The notes beneath the pieces were generated by a model. The model had not been told where the DNA came from. It did no database searches and worked only from the letters and a program-made list of their open reading frames with translations. Positions 6,633 to 7,293 of a stretch of 7,293 bases of DNA are shown here, one piece after another. Made by a program: the position numbers and the translations under genes. This stretch comes from Holosporales bacterium. GTDB taxonomy: Bacteria > Pseudomonadota > Alphaproteobacteria > RUG11792. The stretch covers positions 1 to 7,293 of the forward strand of contig JAIRZU010000038.1 in NCBI GenBank assembly GCA_031267075.1. Reading direction: 5' to 3'. The number at the start of each line of letters is the position of its first letter. Position 1 is the stretch's first letter.

Positions 6633-6727
6633 GGGGGAGGGGGGCCTGTGCTCCGTGCCTCCCTCCATAAGTTCTGATTCTGAAGATTACGAATTGGATT
6701 TAAAGTTTCTTTGTTCAAGTCAGACAT
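6263..6727 (-). pseudogene. Minus-strand start with perfect Shine-Dalgarno, probably a 5' gene remnant running into antisense ileS
   Basis: On the minus strand AAAGGAGG lies 8 bases before an ATG at 6727-6725, giving MSDLNKETLNPIRNLQNQNL, a polar and plausible N-terminus. The frame stays open for 154 codons to 6263, but from about residue 32 on it is only the reverse of ileS and reads like a shadow (PPPP and Leu/Thr-rich). The first 31 or so codons (6727-6633) are thus likely the surviving 5' end of a gene truncated when this DNA was joined to the ileS 3' end. A weak promoter-like pair on the same strand (TTGCAT 6828-6823, 17 bases, TACCAT 6805-6800) lies upstream. I recognise no family. Confidence 0.35.
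6636..6666 (+). terminator. Putative terminator hairpin after ileS
   Basis: GGAGGGGGGC at 6636-6645 can pair with GCCTCCCTCC at 6657-6666 over ten positions (nine Watson-Crick, one G-T), with an 11-base loop, starting 4 bases after the ileS stop. The following sequence, ATAAGTTCTGATTCT, has only a broken T run, so termination may be incomplete. As the first hairpin after a five-gene same-strand block it is the best candidate for the operon end. Confidence 0.5.
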
Positions 6728-6828
6728 GCTATGTTCCTCCTTTGATATATAACTATGTTTTGGATTAAGAGGTAGCCTGGGTAGGTACCTCATATGTTTA
6801 TGGTAGGATGATATGTTATGGGATGCAA

Positions 6829-6852
6829 ATTATTTTTACGCCCATGTAGAAA
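6829..6852 (+). repeat. Copy 2 of the dispersed 24-base repeat
   Basis: ATTATTTTTACGCCCATGT at 6829-6847 is identical to bases 1-19, and the following bases match four of the next five. It lies directly beyond the 3' side of the minus-strand transposase remnant, where the end of an IS200/IS605 element would be expected. The same 13-base core is inverted at 1118-1130. Confidence 0.75.
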
Positions 6853-6874
6853 TATAAGTTCCAGTAGGCCTGAA

Positions 6875-6928
6875 ATGGCACAATAATCCGGAAAGAACCG
6901 TGGGATTCGCTACTTCCAATTGTGCCAT
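6875..6928. repeat. Hairpin-forming inverted repeat downstream of the TnpA remnant
   Basis: ATGGCACAAT at 6875-6884 and ATTGTGCCAT at 6919-6928 are perfect 10-base complements. An inner pair (AATCC 6885-6889 with GGATT 6903-6907) directly continues the left arm. The location, between the surviving transposase end and repeat copy 2, suits the subterminal hairpin at the right end of an IS200/IS605 element, which TnpA recognises as single-stranded DNA. That role is inferred. Confidence 0.5.
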
Positions 6929-6936
6929 ACACCAGT

Positions 6937-6956
6937 GATAAGGATGAATCCTTATC
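6937..6956. repeat. Near-perfect 20-base palindrome at the end of the TnpA remnant
   Basis: GATAAGGAT at 6937-6945 and ATCCTTATC at 6948-6956 are perfect 9-base complements with a 2-base spacer. It overlaps the last recognisable transposase codons. The 2-base centre makes it better suited as a protein-binding palindrome or cruciform than as an RNA hairpin. Confidence 0.5.
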
Positions 6957-7035
6957 CCATATCTTAAATGTCTCATCATCACTCTGTTCCTCTATATACG
7001 CCTTGATTGTCTCCTCAGTAACTGCTCCTACTGTA

Positions 7036-7179
7036 GCACAGAGACATTTACTTTACTAGTTGATGAAGCTTGTCCAAGTACCAACCACAGTGACGTTGTA
7101 CGCTGGTTTTCGCGCTTCCCAAGCATTAGACGGTGTGGAAATTTACGCTAATCAACTAGATAAGTAAATGTCTCTTTGC
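7036..7179. repeat. Long imperfect inverted repeat, 29-base arms around an 86-base loop
   Basis: The arms 7036-7064 and 7151-7179 are complementary at 26 of 29 positions, with a 14-base perfect block (AGAGACATTTACTT) at the outer part. The left arm overlaps the first codons of the TnpA remnant, so part of the arm derives from transposase coding sequence and the right arm looks like an inverted duplicate of it. The 86-base interior has no ORF or RNA gene that I can recognise. It could be a miniature element, or a product of inverted duplication during IS decay. Confidence 0.65.
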
Positions 7180-7293
7180 ATAATCGTTCTCCATAAGCTA
7201 CAATCAGGAATGTTGACCATCCTTGTAGAATACATGGTCACTCAGAAATGAGGCCATAAGATACAGTTCGGTCTTCAAACCAAAAACAGGTGG

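Larger units (their letters stand above)
6816..7052 (-). pseudogene. C-terminal remnant of an IS200/IS605-family TnpA (Y1 transposase)
   Basis: The minus-strand frame between an upstream stop and TAA at 6818-6816 encodes 78 residues. Residues 5-33 (7040-6954) read CATVGAVTEETIKAYIEEQ followed by SDDETFKIWD. This resembles the usual end of Y1-family TnpA, where Y/F-x-ATVG, a TEExIK turn and YIExQ are typical. The catalytic HUH motif and the tyrosine, which lie further upstream in the family, are missing, and stop codons close the frame just before residue 1. The last 45 codons have no transposase similarity and may be element-end DNA. Intact TnpA proteins are about 130-150 residues, so roughly the last fifth to quarter survives. 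The assignment rests on motif recognition only. Confidence 0.6.
6633..7293. other. 660-base region without an intact gene: decayed mobile DNA and hairpins
   Basis: No complete gene of convincing family lies here on either strand. From left to right the region holds a G-rich hairpin after ileS, a minus-strand start with a perfect Shine-Dalgarno (6727), copy 2 of the dispersed repeat (6829-6852), the C-terminal remnant of an IS200/IS605 transposase on the minus strand, two smaller hairpins within that remnant, and a long inverted repeat. On the minus strand a 29-codon open stretch enters from 7293 and stops at 7206-7204; it contains LYLMASFLSDHVFYKDG. I recognise no family in it, so I do not call it a gene. 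I see no tRNA, rRNA or CRISPR repeats. Confidence 0.6.

Noticed and set aside
7065..7150. tRNA or small structured RNA in the loop of the long inverted repeat
   Set aside because: No cloverleaf or T-loop consensus could be found; only 4-5 base stems are present.
1..7293. CRISPR array or tandem repeats other than the AG tract
   Set aside because: No regularly spaced repeats are seen; the 13-24 base repeats are dispersed and lie about 1.1 and 5.7 kb apart.

Overview
The window looks like a piece of a moderate-GC genome (about 50% by eye) from a proteobacterium, most likely an alphaproteobacterium with a reduced or host-associated lifestyle. Three things point that way: the rpmF-plsX-fabH gene order, tight translational coupling in the core operon, and decayed mobile DNA on one flank. 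This placement is an inference; no marker in the window fixes the genus.

Layout. Positions 1-1130 are an accessory segment. It holds one unrecognised gene whose 5' end encodes a textbook lipoprotein signal peptide (ATG at 108, strong Shine-Dalgarno, lipobox ending at Cys17). Directly after the lipobox lies an (AG)6 dinucleotide tract (174-185). As sequenced, the tract puts the signal peptide out of frame with a 243-codon body (263-994). Removing one AG unit, or adding two, restores one 294-residue lipoprotein frame; the other two phases stop within about 16 bases. This is the layout expected of a phase-variable surface lipoprotein in the OFF state, or of a freshly frameshifted gene.

Positions 1131-6632 are a same-strand housekeeping block. 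It runs from a plausible promoter (TTGACG, 17 bp, GACAAT) through rpmF (ribosomal protein L32, zinc-ribbon form, GTG start), plsX (phosphate acyltransferase) and fabH (ketoacyl-ACP synthase III) to a HIT-domain protein and ileS (isoleucyl-tRNA synthetase, bacterial type with a C-terminal zinc finger). plsX and fabH overlap by one base, fabH to HIT leaves about 20 bases and HIT to ileS leaves 5, so co-transcription is likely. PlsX and FabH feed membrane lipid synthesis; L32 and IleS serve translation. A G-rich hairpin just after ileS may end the transcript.

Positions 6633-7293 hold no intact gene. There is a minus-strand start with a perfect Shine-Dalgarno that runs into antisense ileS, a minus-strand remnant of the C-terminus of an IS200/IS605-family TnpA transposase, several hairpins, and a long imperfect inverted repeat (29-base arms, 86-base loop).

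A 13-base motif (ACATGGGCGTAAA or its complement) occurs at 7-19, 1118-1130 and 6835-6847. The first and third copies are part of a 24-base near-identical repeat. Two copies bracket the lipoprotein segment in inverted orientation, and the third sits at the edge of the transposase remnant, so the motif marks both boundaries between core and accessory DNA.
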